Positions 14,759 through 23,825 of a stretch of DNA of 64,000 bases are shown in pieces. Each line of letters begins with the position of its first letter. Position 1 is the stretch's first letter. Source of the DNA: Streptomyces sp. HUAS 15-9 (lineage in GTDB: Bacteria; Actinomycetota; Actinomycetes; Streptomycetales; Streptomycetaceae); contig NZ_CP106798.1 in the NCBI RefSeq assembly GCF_025642155.1, positions 558,001 through 622,000 of the forward strand, read 5' to 3'. The position numbers and the translations under genes were made by a program. A model generated the notes under the pieces. That model had not been told where the DNA came from and searched no databases. It was given only the letters and a program-made list of their open reading frames with translations.

Positions 14759-17700
14759 ATGGAGAACGACAAGATCACCCGCTCCGCCAAGCAGCGTGCC
14801 GGAGAAAAATGGCCGCTGGCGGCCCGGCGGCTGCTTACGCGCCGTGAGGTGTCGGCGGACGGTCGCGCGGTGTTCGGTGAGGGCGACCCCCAGTGGGAGA
14901 GCTTCTACCGGGACCGCTGGGCACACGACAAGGTGGTGCGCTCCACGCACGGCGTGAACTGCACCGGTTCGTGTTCGTGGATGGTGTACGTCAAGGACGG
15001 CATCATCACATGGGAACACCAGGCCACCGACTACCCGTCGATCGGCACCGACTGTCCTGAGTACGAGCCGCGCGGCTGCCCGCGCGGAGCGTCGTTCTCC
15101 TGGTACACGTACTCCCCCAGCCGGGTCCGCTACCCGTATGTGCGCGGCACGCTGCTGAAGATGTGGCGGGAGGCCCGGCGCCGGCTCGGCGACCCGGTGG
15201 CGGCCTGGGCGGAGATCACCGGCGACCCGGCGAAGGCGCGCGCGTACAAACGGGCCCGCGGCAAGGGCGGCCTGGTGCGCGCCGACTGGGACGAGGTTTC
15301 CGAGCTGGTCGCCGCCGCCCATGTGCACACCGTCAAGCAGTACGGCCCGGACCGGGTGGCGGGCTTCTCGCCGATCCCGGCCATGTCCATGGCGTCGTTC
15401 GCGGCGGGCACCCGGTTCATGTCCCTGATGGGCGGCACGCTGCTGTCGTTCTACGACTGGTACGCGGACCTGCCGGTCGCCTCCCCGCAGATCTTCGGTG
15501 ACCAGACCGACGTGCCGGAGTCCGCGGACTGGTGGAACGCCGGCTATCTGATCATGTGGGGCTCCAACATCCCGGTCACTCGCACGCCCGACGCGCACTT
15601 CCTGACCGAGACCCGCTACAACGGCACGAAGGTGGTCGCGGTCAGCCCCGACTACGCGGACAACGTGAAGTTCGCCGACGAGTGGGTGGCCCCGCATCCG
15701 GGCACGGACGGGGCGCTGGCGATGGCCATGGGCCACGTCATCCTGCGTGAGTTCCTCGTCGACCGCCAGGTGCCCTACTTCCAGGACTACCTGCGCAAGT
15801 TCACCGACGCCCCCTTCCTGGTCACGCTGCGCGAGCGCGAGGCCGGTTTCGTCCCGGACGGGTTCCTCACGGCTGCCGACCTCGGGGAGACGAGCGAGCA
15901 CGCGGATTCCAAGACCGTCCTGGTGGACAGCGCGACCGGCGAGCCGGTCGTCCCGAACGGCTCGCTCGGCTTCCGCTGGGGCGAGGAGGGCAAGGGCCGC
16001 TGGAACCTCGACCTGGGTGACACCGTGCCCGAGCTGAGCCTGCTGGAGCGGGCCGACGAATCGGTCGCGGTGGCCCTGCCCCGCTTCGACGAGGGCGCCA
16101 CCGAGGGCGGCTCGGTCATGGTGCGCGGCGTGCCGGCCCGCCGGATCGGCGGCCGTCTCGTCACCACGGTGTTCGACCTGATGCTCGCCCAGTACGGAGT
16201 CGAGCGGCCCGGCCTGCCGGGTACCTGGCCCACCTCGTACGACGACGCGAGCGAGCCCCACACCCCGGCCTGGCAGGAGACGATCACCTCGGTGCCGGCC
16301 GAGCAGGCGGCCCGGATCGCCCGGGAGTTCGCCCGCAACGCCGAGCGCACCAACGGCCGCTCCATGATCGCTCTCGGTGCGGGAACCAACCACTGGTTCC
16401 ACTCCGACACGATCTACCGGGCCTTTTTGGCCCTGACGACGATGACCGGCTGCCAGGGTGTCAACGGCGGCGGCTGGGCGCACTACGTCGGCCAGGAGAA
16501 GGTCCGCCCGGTCACCGGACAGCAGCACCTGTCGTTCGCCTTCGACTGGCAGCGGCCCACCCGGCACATGGCGGGCACCTCGTACTTCTACCTGAACACC
16601 GACCAGTGGCGCTACGAGGCCTTCGGGCCGGACGAGCTCGCCTCGCCGCTCGGTGAGGGCCGGTTCAAGGACAAGAGCTTCGCCGACTGTCTCACGCAGG
16701 CGATACGGCTGGGCTGGACGCCCGGTCACCCCGGCTTCAACCGCAACCCGCTGGATCTGGCGGACGAGGCGGAGGCGCAGGGACATGACGTCCGCGAGCA
16801 CATCGTCGACGAGCTGAAGTCCGGGCGGCTGCGGTTCGCCGCCGAGGACCCGGACGACCCGGCCAACTTCCCCCGTGTCCTGACCGTGTGGCGGGCGAAC
16901 CTGCTCGGCTCGTCCGGCAAGGGCAACGAGTACTTCCTGCGCCACCTGCTGGGCACGGACGCGGCGGTCCGCTCCGAGGAGACTCCGCCCGAGGCCCGTC
17001 CGAAGGAGGTGGTGTGGCACGACGAGGCGCCCGAGGGCAAGCTCGACCTGCTGGTCACCATGGACTTCCGGATGACCTCGACCAGCCTGCTCTCCGACGT
17101 CGTGCTCCCGGCCGCCACCTGGTACGAGAAGGACGACCTGTCCAGCACGGACATGCACCCCTTCGTGCACGCCTTCACGCCGGCCATCGCCCCGCCCTGG
17201 CAGGCCCGCACCGACTACGACACGTTCCTCACGATCGCCGACAAGTTCAGCGAACTGGCCGTCGACCACCTCGGCACCCGCACCGACGTCCTCGCCGTGC
17301 CGCTGCAGCACGACACACCCGACGAGCTCGCCCAGCCCGGCGGCGTCGTAAAGGACTGGAAGACGGGTGAGTGCGATCCGGTTCCGGGACGCACCATGCC
17401 GAAGCTGGTCGTCATCGAGCGGGACTTCACCGCGGTCGGCCAGAAGATGCGTGCCGTCGGCCCGCTCCTGGACACCCTGGGCACCACCACCAAGGGCGTC
17501 ACCGTCCACCCGGACCAGGAGATCGAGGACCTGCGCCACCGCAACGGCACCGTCCGCGACGGTGTCGCCGCCGGCCGCCCCTCCCTGGCCACCGCCTCCG
17601 ACATGTGCGAGGCGATCCTCGCCCTGTCCGGCACGACCAACGGACGGCTCGCCACGGAAGGCTTCCGGGAGCTGGAGCGGCAGACCGGCAGCGAGGGCCT

Positions 17701-18454
17701 GGTGGAACTCGCCGCCGAGCGTGAGGCGGAGCGGATCACCTTCGCCGACACCCGCACCCAGCCGCGCTCCGTGATGACGTCGTACGAGTGGTCGGGCTCG
17801 GAGACCGGCGGGCGCCGCTACTCTCCGTTCGTCATCAACGTCGAGCACAAGAAGCCCTGGCACACCCTCACCGGACGCCAGCACTTCTTCGTCCAGCACG
17901 ACTGGATGGCCGAGCTCGGCGAGCAGCTGCCGGTCTACCGGCCGCCGTTGAACACGCCCCGGCACTACGGCGACGAACACCTGCGTGACGGCCGGGCCGA
18001 GGTCACGGTCCGCTATCTGACCCCGCACTCCAAGTGGTCCATCCACTCGAACTACCAGGACAACGCCCACATGCTGGCCCTGTCCCGCGGTGGTCCGGTG
18101 ATCTGGATGTCCACGCAGGACGCCGAGAAGATCGGCGTCAAGGACAACGACTGGATCGAGGCGTACAACCGCAACGGTGTGGTCGCCTGCCGTGCCGTGG
18201 TCACCCACCGCATGCCCGAGGGCACGGTGTACATGTACCACGCCCAGGACCGCAACGTGAACGTGCCGAAGACCGAGGTCAGCAAGAAGCGCGGCGGTAT
18301 CCACAACTCGCTGACCAGGCTGCTGCTCAAGCCCACCCATCTCGCGGGCGGCTACGCGCAGTTCACCTACGCCTTCAACTACTACGGCCCGACCGGAAAC
18401 CAGCGCGACGAGGTCACGGTCATCCGCCGTCGCTCGCAGGATGTGGAGTACTGA
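14759..18454 (+). CDS. narG: Respiratory nitrate reductase alpha subunit
   Basis: 1231 residues, normal for NarG. Catalyses nitrate to nitrite at a Mo-bis-MGD site on the cytoplasmic face of the membrane. The FS0 iron-sulphur ligands are His64, Cys68, Cys72 and Cys107, matching the H-x3-C-x3-C-x34-C spacing of E. coli NarG. The Mo-ligand region reads FYDWYADLPVASPQ then GDQTDVPESADWWNAGYL. The C-terminus has the usual HSNYQD and GNQRDEVTVI-type stretches. The ATG at 14759 begins MENDKITRS; there is no Shine-Dalgarno and a -10 sits 8 bp upstream, so the mRNA is probably leaderless. First gene of narG-narH-narJ-narI. Confidence 0.97.
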   Translation: MENDKITRSAKQRAGEKWPLAARRLLTRREVSADGRAVFGEGDPQWESFYRDRWAHDKVVRSTHGVNCTGSCSWMVYVKDGIITWEHQATDYPSIGTDCPEYEPRGCPRGASFSWYTYSPSRVRYPYVRGTLLKMWREARRRLGDPVAAWAEITGDPAKARAYKRARGKGGLVRADWDEVSELVAAAHVHTVKQYGPDRVAGFSPIPAMSMASFAAGTRFMSLMGGTLLSFYDWYADLPVASPQIFGDQTDVPESADWWNAGYLIMWGSNIPVTRTPDAHFLTETRYNGTKVVAVSPDYADNVKFADEWVAPHPGTDGALAMAMGHVILREFLVDRQVPYFQDYLRKFTDAPFLVTLREREAGFVPDGFLTAADLGETSEHADSKTVLVDSATGEPVVPNGSLGFRWGEEGKGRWNLDLGDTVPELSLLERADESVAVALPRFDEGATEGGSVMVRGVPARRIGGRLVTTVFDLMLAQYGVERPGLPGTWPTSYDDASEPHTPAWQETITSVPAEQAARIAREFARNAERTNGRSMIALGAGTNHWFHSDTIYRAFLALTTMTGCQGVNGGGWAHYVGQEKVRPVTGQQHLSFAFDWQRPTRHMAGTSYFYLNTDQWRYEAFGPDELASPLGEGRFKDKSFADCLTQAIRLGWTPGHPGFNRNPLDLADEAEAQGHDVREHIVDELKSGRLRFAAEDPDDPANFPRVLTVWRANLLGSSGKGNEYFLRHLLGTDAAVRSEETPPEARPKEVVWHDEAPEGKLDLLVTMDFRMTSTSLLSDVVLPAATWYEKDDLSSTDMHPFVHAFTPAIAPPWQARTDYDTFLTIADKFSELAVDHLGTRTDVLAVPLQHDTPDELAQPGGVVKDWKTGECDPVPGRTMPKLVVIERDFTAVGQKMRAVGPLLDTLGTTTKGVTVHPDQEIEDLRHRNGTVRDGVAAGRPSLATASDMCEAILALSGTTNGRLATEGFRELERQTGSEGLVELAAEREAERITFADTRTQPRSVMTSYEWSGSETGGRRYSPFVINVEHKKPWHTLTGRQHFFVQHDWMAELGEQLPVYRPPLNTPRHYGDEHLRDGRAEVTVRYLTPHSKWSIHSNYQDNAHMLALSRGGPVIWMSTQDAEKIGVKDNDWIEAYNRNGVVACRAVVTHRMPEGTVYMYHAQDRNVNVPKTEVSKKRGGIHNSLTRLLLKPTHLAGGYAQFTYAFNYYGPTGNQRDEVTVIRRRSQDVEY

Positions 18455-18455
18455 C

Positions 18456-20000
18456 ATGCGCGTCATGGCCCAAGTGGCGATGGTGATGAACCTCGACAAG
18501 TGCATCGGCTGCCACACCTGCTCGGTCACCTGCAAGCAGACCTGGACCAACCGGACCGGCGTCGAGTACGCCTGGTTCAACAACGTCGAGACCAAGCCCG
18601 GCGTCGGCTACCCCCGCCGCTACGAGGACCAGGAGCAGTGGAAGGGCGGCTGGATGCTCGACAAGCGCGGCCGACTGGTGCTGCGCTCCGGCGGCCGGGT
18701 CAAGCGTCTGCTGTCGCTGTTCTCCAACCCCGACCTGCCGTCCATCGAGGACTACTACGAGCCGGTCACCTACGACTACGACAACCTCGTCAGCGCCCCC
18801 GCGGGCGACGACATGCCCGTCGCCCGCCCCCGCTCCGTCCTCACCGGCAAGCCCACCTCCATCACCTGGGGCGCCAACTGGGAGGACAGCCTGGGCGGCG
18901 CGCCCGAGAACGCCGGCGCCGACCCCAACCTCACCGGGGAATGGGCGGACAAGGTCAAGTTCGAGTTCGAGCAGACCTTCCTCTTCCACCTGCCCCGGCT
19001 GTGCGAGCACTGCCTCAACCCGGCCTGTGTCTCCGCCTGCCCCTCGGGCGCGATGTACAAGCGCGAGGAGGACGGCATCGTCCTGGTCGACCAGGACCGC
19101 TGCCGCGGCTGGCGCATGTGCGTGACCGCGTGCCCGTACAAGAAGGTGTACGTCAACCACGCCACCGGCAAGGCCGAGAAGTGCACCTTCTGCTTCCCGC
19201 GCATCGAGGCCGGGCAGCCCACCGTCTGCTCCGAGACCTGCGTGGGACGACTGCGCTACCTCGGACTGGTGCTGTACGACGCCGACCGCGTCGGCGAGGC
19301 CGCGGCCACCCCGGACGAGAAGGACCTGCTGGACGCCCAGCGCAACGTCTTCCTCGACCCGTCCGACCCCGAAGTGATAGCCGCGGCCCGCGCGTCCGGC
19401 ATCCACGAGGACTGGCTGGACGCCGCCCGCCGCTCCCCGGTGTACGCGCTGATCTCGAAGTACAAGGTGGCGCTGCCGCTGCACCCGGAGTACCGCACGC
19501 TGCCGATGGTCTGGTACGTGCCTCCGCTGTCCCCGGTGCTGGACGCCGTGGACGCGGCGGGCGGCAACCAGGACGACCCGGACCATGTCTTCGCCGCCGT
19601 CACCCGGCTGCGCATCCCGCTGGAGTACCTGGCGGAGCTGTTCTCCGCCGGGGACACCGACGTCGTCGCGGGTGTGCTGATGAAGCTCACCGCGCTGCGC
19701 TCGTTCATGCGCGAGCGCATCCTCGGCGAGGCCGGCGACGAGCGCGCGCTGAAGGCCGTGGGCCTGACCGTCCGCGAGGCGGAGGACATGCACCGGCTGC
19801 TCGCGATCGCCAAGTACAAGGACCGGTACGTCATCCCCGCCGCGCACAAGGAGGACGCCGCGGCACTGTCCGCGATGGAGAACCGCTGCCCGGTGGAGTC
19901 CTCCGGCGATCCCCAGCCCGCGGACGGCCGCCGCGTCATGCTCGGCATCCCGACGCTGCGCCGCCGCAACCCCGACGCTCCCGCCGGAGGCCACGCGTGA
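18456..20000 (+). CDS. narH: Respiratory nitrate reductase beta subunit
   Basis: 514 residues. Electron-transfer subunit with four Fe-S clusters. Cysteine groups are CIGCHTCSVTC near residue 18, then CEHCLNPACVSACP, CRGWRMCVTACP and CTFC...CSETC. The tryptophan in CRGWRMC replaces a cysteine, giving the 3Fe-4S cluster typical of NarH. The start at 18456 is one base after the narG stop. Together with NarG it passes electrons from NarI haems to the molybdenum site. The TGA of narH overlaps the GTG of narJ. Confidence 0.97.
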   Translation: MRVMAQVAMVMNLDKCIGCHTCSVTCKQTWTNRTGVEYAWFNNVETKPGVGYPRRYEDQEQWKGGWMLDKRGRLVLRSGGRVKRLLSLFSNPDLPSIEDYYEPVTYDYDNLVSAPAGDDMPVARPRSVLTGKPTSITWGANWEDSLGGAPENAGADPNLTGEWADKVKFEFEQTFLFHLPRLCEHCLNPACVSACPSGAMYKREEDGIVLVDQDRCRGWRMCVTACPYKKVYVNHATGKAEKCTFCFPRIEAGQPTVCSETCVGRLRYLGLVLYDADRVGEAAATPDEKDLLDAQRNVFLDPSDPEVIAAARASGIHEDWLDAARRSPVYALISKYKVALPLHPEYRTLPMVWYVPPLSPVLDAVDAAGGNQDDPDHVFAAVTRLRIPLEYLAELFSAGDTDVVAGVLMKLTALRSFMRERILGEAGDERALKAVGLTVREAEDMHRLLAIAKYKDRYVIPAAHKEDAAALSAMENRCPVESSGDPQPADGRRVMLGIPTLRRRNPDAPAGGHA

Positions 20001-20773
20001 GCCCGCTGCCCACCTCCGTCCCCGGGATCGTGCGCACCCGTATCCGCGCGGCGGCCCGCCGCCGGGCGCCGCTCACGCCCCGTGAGGCGGAGGACCGTGC
20101 CCTGCTGCTGCGGCTGATGTCCCTGCTGCTGCAGTACCCGGACGCCGAACTCATCGCCGCCCGGCCGGTCGTCGCCGCCACGGTGGATGCGCTGGAGCCC
20201 TCACCGGCCGCCACCGAACTGGCCGACTTCATGGCCTGGTTCACCGCACAGGAACCCGACGAGCTGGAACGTCACTACGTCGAGACGTTCGACCTGCGCC
20301 GCAAGAGCAGCCTCTACCTCACCTACTACATGCACGGCGACACCCGTCGGCGTGGCATGGCCCTGCTCACCCTGGCCCAGCGCTATCGGGCCGCCGGCTG
20401 GGACTCCGACGGCGGGGAACTGCCCGACCACCTCCCGGTCGCCCTGGAGTTCGCCGCGCTCTGCGGGCCGGGCCCCGGCGAGGCCCCGCTGCGCCAGCAC
20501 CGGCGCGGCCTGGACCTGATCCTGCGGGCGCTGACCGACACGGACTCCCCGTACCGGCATGTCCTGGCGGCACTGCTCAGCCTCCTGCCGCCGGCGACCG
20601 AAGCCGACCTGAAGGCGGTGGCCGAGCTCGCCGCCCAGGGACCGCCCAACGAGGACGTCGGCATCGACCCGTACGGGAGCGGGGAGTTCGCCCCGCCCGG
20701 CACCTTCGTCCCGCCCGAGCAGGCCCCGCCGACCCTCATGCCGCCCCTGTCCTCCCCGGAAGGCCACCGATGA
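19997..20773 (+). CDS. narJ: Nitrate reductase molybdenum cofactor assembly chaperone
   Basis: 258 residues, all-helical. Carries the NarJ signature LERHYVETFDLRRKSSLYL followed by YYMHGDTRRRGMALL. NarJ binds the NarG N-terminus and admits the Mo cofactor before membrane docking. Start is GTG at 19997, overlapping the narH stop (GTGA); the narJ stop overlaps the narI ATG. The N-terminal 25 residues are Arg-rich and the C-terminus is Pro-rich, making it somewhat longer than E. coli NarJ. Confidence 0.94.
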   Translation: MSPLPTSVPGIVRTRIRAAARRRAPLTPREAEDRALLLRLMSLLLQYPDAELIAARPVVAATVDALEPSPAATELADFMAWFTAQEPDELERHYVETFDLRRKSSLYLTYYMHGDTRRRGMALLTLAQRYRAAGWDSDGGELPDHLPVALEFAALCGPGPGEAPLRQHRRGLDLILRALTDTDSPYRHVLAALLSLLPPATEADLKAVAELAAQGPPNEDVGIDPYGSGEFAPPGTFVPPEQAPPTLMPPLSSPEGHR

Positions 20774-21528
20774 GCACCGCCGCCTCCCTCGCCACCACCA
20801 GCGGCGCCGACCTGCTGCTGTGGGTCGCGTTCCCCTACATCTGCCTGGCCGTGTTCGCCGTCGGGCACGTCTGGCGCTACCGGCAGGACCAGTTCGGCTG
20901 GACCTCCCGCACCAGCCAGCTCCTCGAGCACCGCTGGCTGCGCTGGGGCAGCCCGCTGTTCCACCTGGGCACGTTCATGGTCATCGGCGGCCATGTGATG
21001 GGCCTGGTGATCCCCGCCTCCTGGACCGAGGCCGCGGGCATCAGCGAGCACCAGTACCACACCACGGCCATATGGGGTGGCTCGGTGGCGGGCGTCGCCA
21101 TGGTCTCCGGACTCGGCATGCTGTGCGCCCGACGGCTGCTGACCCGCCGGATCCGCCTCGGCACCGACCGCAGCGACAAGTTCCTCTTCCCGCTGCTGTC
21201 CGCCGTGGTGGTGCTCGGCATCACGGCCACCGCCGCGCACAACGTCTTCGGGCCGGGCTACGACTACCGGGAGACCATCTCCGTCTGGTTCCGCGGCATC
21301 TTCATCCTGCAGCCCCAGCCCGATGCGATGTCCGGCGCCCCGCTGCTGTTCCAGCTGCACGCCCTGAGCGCCTGCCTGCTCTTCGCGGCCTGGCCGTTCA
21401 CCCGCCTCGTCCATGTGTGGAGCGTGCCGATCGGCTATCTGGCCCGCCCGTACCTGGTCTACCGCCGCCGGACGAACACCCCCGTGGCGACGTCCAGGAC
21501 CCGGCAGAGCGCCCGGCGAGTGGCCTGA
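20770..21528 (+). CDS. narI: Respiratory nitrate reductase gamma subunit (cytochrome b)
   Basis: 252 residues, five predicted membrane helices. The four haem-ligand histidines keep E. coli spacing: a pair 10 residues apart in FHLGTFMVIGGHVMGL and a pair 18 apart in LHALSACLLF...LVHVW. Oxidises menaquinol and passes electrons to NarH. ATGA overlap with narJ. Confidence 0.96.
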   Translation: MSTAASLATTSGADLLLWVAFPYICLAVFAVGHVWRYRQDQFGWTSRTSQLLEHRWLRWGSPLFHLGTFMVIGGHVMGLVIPASWTEAAGISEHQYHTTAIWGGSVAGVAMVSGLGMLCARRLLTRRIRLGTDRSDKFLFPLLSAVVVLGITATAAHNVFGPGYDYRETISVWFRGIFILQPQPDAMSGAPLLFQLHALSACLLFAAWPFTRLVHVWSVPIGYLARPYLVYRRRTNTPVATSRTRQSARRVA

Positions 21529-21575
21529 GCCGGGCCTCACGGGGCCACGCCAGTACTGAGAACGGAGCACACTCG

Positions 21576-21836
21576 ATGGACCGATGGATCGACGCGGTGA
21601 AGGAAGGGCTGGGCATCGACCTGGAGGTCGACAGAGCCGTCCTGCTCGATCTCGCGCGGGACACCGCGCACGGCGTCGCCCGGCCCGCCGCGCCGCTGAC
21701 CACCTTCCTGGTGGGCTACGCGGCAGGCCTGGAGGGCGGCGGCCCCCAGGCCGTGGCCGAGGCCGCCCGTCGCGCGGCGGAACTCGCCGCGCGATGGACC
21801 GCTGAGACCGACCACGGAACGGGCGCCGGCGGCTGA
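21576..21836 (+). CDS. DUF6457-type small protein, molybdopterin-associated
   Basis: 86 residues, MDRWIDAVKEGLGIDLEVD at the start, then DTAHGVARPAAPLTTFLVGYAAG. Small acidic helical proteins of this type occur next to molybdenum-cofactor genes in actinobacteria. The ATG at 21576 follows GAACGGAGC. It lies 47 bp after narI and 5 bp before moeA, so it is part of the same operon. Probably an accessory of Mo-cofactor insertion; no direct evidence. Confidence 0.75.
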   Translation: MDRWIDAVKEGLGIDLEVDRAVLLDLARDTAHGVARPAAPLTTFLVGYAAGLEGGGPQAVAEAARRAAELAARWTAETDHGTGAGG

Positions 21837-21841
21837 ACATC

Positions 21842-23116
21842 ATGAACGGTCTCGTATCCCTCACTCTCGACGGCGGGCCGCGGCAGGAGGAACGCCCCGG
21901 CGTTCCCCACTCCCCCGGCATCGCGTCCACGCATGGTCACGGGCGTACGGACTGGTTCGAAGCACATGACACGGCGGGCAGCGCGGCAGTCGCGCTGCCC
22001 GCCGTTCGCCTGTCCCTCGCCGAGGCGCTGGGCCATGTGCTGGCCGAACCGGTGTCCGCACTGACCGACCTGCCGTCCTTCGACACCTCGGCGATGGACG
22101 GCTGGGCCGTTGCCGGTCCCGGGCCCTGGCAGCTGTCCGGGCTCCTGCTCGCCGGACAGGCGCCCGGCGGCCGGCTCCCGGACGGCCGGGCCGTAGGGAT
22201 CGCGACCGGCGCCGCCCTGCCGCCCGGGGCGACCGCGGTCCTGCGCCGGGAACACGGACATGTCGACGGCTCTGTCCTGCACGCCCCGCACGGGGCACCC
22301 GAACCCGGCCGGGACTTCCGGCCGCGGGCCCAGGAGTGCCGGGCGGGCGAGGCCCTGCTCGGTGCCTGGGTGCCGGTGACCCCGGCGGTGCTCGGGCTGG
22401 CGGCCGCCGCCGGTTACGACGAGTTGTCCGTCACCCGACGTCCCCGTGTGGAACTCCTCGTGCTCGGCGACGAGTTGCTGGAGCACGGGCTGCCCTCCAA
22501 GGGCAGGGTCCGGGATGCGCTGGGTCCGCTGCTGCCGCCGTGGCTGAGCATGCTGGGGGCGGAGGTGAGCGCCGTACGGCGCATCGTGGACGACGCGGAC
22601 GCCTTGCTGGAGGCGGTCACCGGGACGAGCGCGGACCTCGTCATCACGACGGGAGGGACGGCCGCAGGTCCCGCCGACTTCGTCCATCCCGTTCTCCACA
22701 GGATCGGTGCCGAGCTGCTGGTCGACGGTGTCGCCGTGCGGCCCGGTCATCCCATGCTGCTGGCCGAACTGCCGTCCGGCGGGCATCTGGTGGGGTTGCC
22801 GGGCAATCCCCTGGCGGCCGTCTCCGGCGTGCTGACCCTCGTCGAACCGCTGCTGCGCACACTGGGCGGCCGGGTCTCTCAGGCGTCGGTGACGACCGCG
22901 CTGGCCTCCGATGTGCCCGGCCATCCCGCCGACACCCGCCTGGTGCCCGTGGCCCTGGACGGCAGGGCACGGGCCGTACCGCTGCGCTTCCATGGCCCGG
23001 CGATGCTGCGCGGGCTGGCCGGCGCCTCCGCCATGGCGGTCATCCCGCCGGGAGGAGGCCGCGCCGGTACGCAGACCACTGTGCTGCCCCTGGGCTGGGG
23101 AGCGCCCGGAGTGTAG
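21842..23116 (+). CDS. moeA: Molybdopterin molybdenumtransferase
   Basis: 424 residues. MoeA inserts molybdate into adenylylated molybdopterin. Family motifs: SFDTSAMDGWAV near residue 83, IATGAALPPGATAVLRREH, a MoCF-like domain with LVLGDELLEHG and the nucleotide-site DLVITTGGTAAGPADFV, and the C-terminal GLPGNPLAAVSG. In the nar operon it would boost cofactor supply when nitrate reductase is made. It is divergent from the housekeeping form (GDEL in place of GDEI/V), and the first 35 residues are a variable extension. Terminates at 23181-23216. Confidence 0.93.
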   Translation: MNGLVSLTLDGGPRQEERPGVPHSPGIASTHGHGRTDWFEAHDTAGSAAVALPAVRLSLAEALGHVLAEPVSALTDLPSFDTSAMDGWAVAGPGPWQLSGLLLAGQAPGGRLPDGRAVGIATGAALPPGATAVLRREHGHVDGSVLHAPHGAPEPGRDFRPRAQECRAGEALLGAWVPVTPAVLGLAAAAGYDELSVTRRPRVELLVLGDELLEHGLPSKGRVRDALGPLLPPWLSMLGAEVSAVRRIVDDADALLEAVTGTSADLVITTGGTAAGPADFVHPVLHRIGAELLVDGVAVRPGHPMLLAELPSGGHLVGLPGNPLAAVSGVLTLVEPLLRTLGGRVSQASVTTALASDVPGHPADTRLVPVALDGRARAVPLRFHGPAMLRGLAGASAMAVIPPGGGRAGTQTTVLPLGWGAPGV

Positions 23117-23180
23117 GAACACCGACCGCAGGAACACAGACTGGCGGAACTAAGCGTCAGAACACAGCGTCGGAACAAAC

Positions 23181-23216
23181 CAAGGACCGCTCGGCTCATT
23201 TGCCGAGCGGTCCTTG
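23181..23216. terminator. Bidirectional terminator between moeA and nifU
   Basis: Perfect 15-bp stem (23181-23195 / 23202-23216), 6-nt loop, between convergent operons. Confidence 0.88.
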
Positions 23217-23231
23217 TCGCCTGTGCGGAGT

Positions 23232-23819
23232 TCATCCCGCGCGTCGTACGCCCGGGAGTCGTTTCGTCAGGCCGGCCACGGACTTCGAGGAGCTCGCGTT
23301 CCTGACGGCCACGAGGCTCGGGCAGCGGTTGCGCAGTTGCTGTTCCAGGCGGTGGTGCAGGGTGATCCAGGAGGCCGGGCAGCCGTGGCAGGCGCCGGCG
23401 AGGCGCACGGTGACGACGCCGTCCTGGACGCCGACCAGTTCGATGGCGCCGCCGTGGGAGCGGGCGAACTGCCCGACCGCCCCGCCGAGGAGGTCGTGTG
23501 CCGCGCGGTCCAGCAGCGCGTCGTCGGCCGACGCCTCTCCTGTGTCCGCCGCGCTCCAGCCGGCGCAGTCGTCGAGGGCGGAATGGATCGCGGTGCGGAC
23601 CCGGGCGCCCTCGCGGGACCAGGAGCGGCCGGGGCCGAGGGCGGTGACGAGCGCCGCCGGCTCCGCCGTGACGGAGGCGAGGGTGCCGTCCTCGACGAGC
23701 GCGGCCAACGGGGCGGGAGTCGCGGTCAGCGGGCCGGTGCAGGGCAGCGTCCCGGCCGGCATGATCCAGCGCAACTGGTCAGGACGGCCCGGGACCTGCT
23801 GGGGGTGAAGCGGGATCAT
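23232..23819 (-). CDS. NifU C-terminal-type Fe-S scaffold protein
   Basis: 195 residues. The C-terminal third has the NifU/Nfu fold with GVVTVRLAGACHGCPASWITL; Cys144 and Cys147 are the cluster-binding CxxC. The N-terminal 100 residues are unassigned and contain CTGP and DDCAGW cysteines. Starts 6 bp after feoB stops, with GAGG upstream, so it is the third gene of feoA-feoB-nifU. Inferred to place incoming ferrous iron into Fe-S clusters needed by NarG/NarH. Confidence 0.88.
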   Translation of the reverse strand: MIPLHPQQVPGRPDQLRWIMPAGTLPCTGPLTATPAPLAALVEDGTLASVTAEPAALVTALGPGRSWSREGARVRTAIHSALDDCAGWSAADTGEASADDALLDRAAHDLLGGAVGQFARSHGGAIELVGVQDGVVTVRLAGACHGCPASWITLHHRLEQQLRNRCPSLVAVRNASSSKSVAGLTKRLPGVRRAG

Positions 23820-23825
23820 CGTGCC

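Noticed and set aside
14744..18595. Very long open frame antisense to narG (over 1,200 codons)
   Set aside because: Typical GC-rich mirror frame; narG, with full motifs, occupies the other strand.
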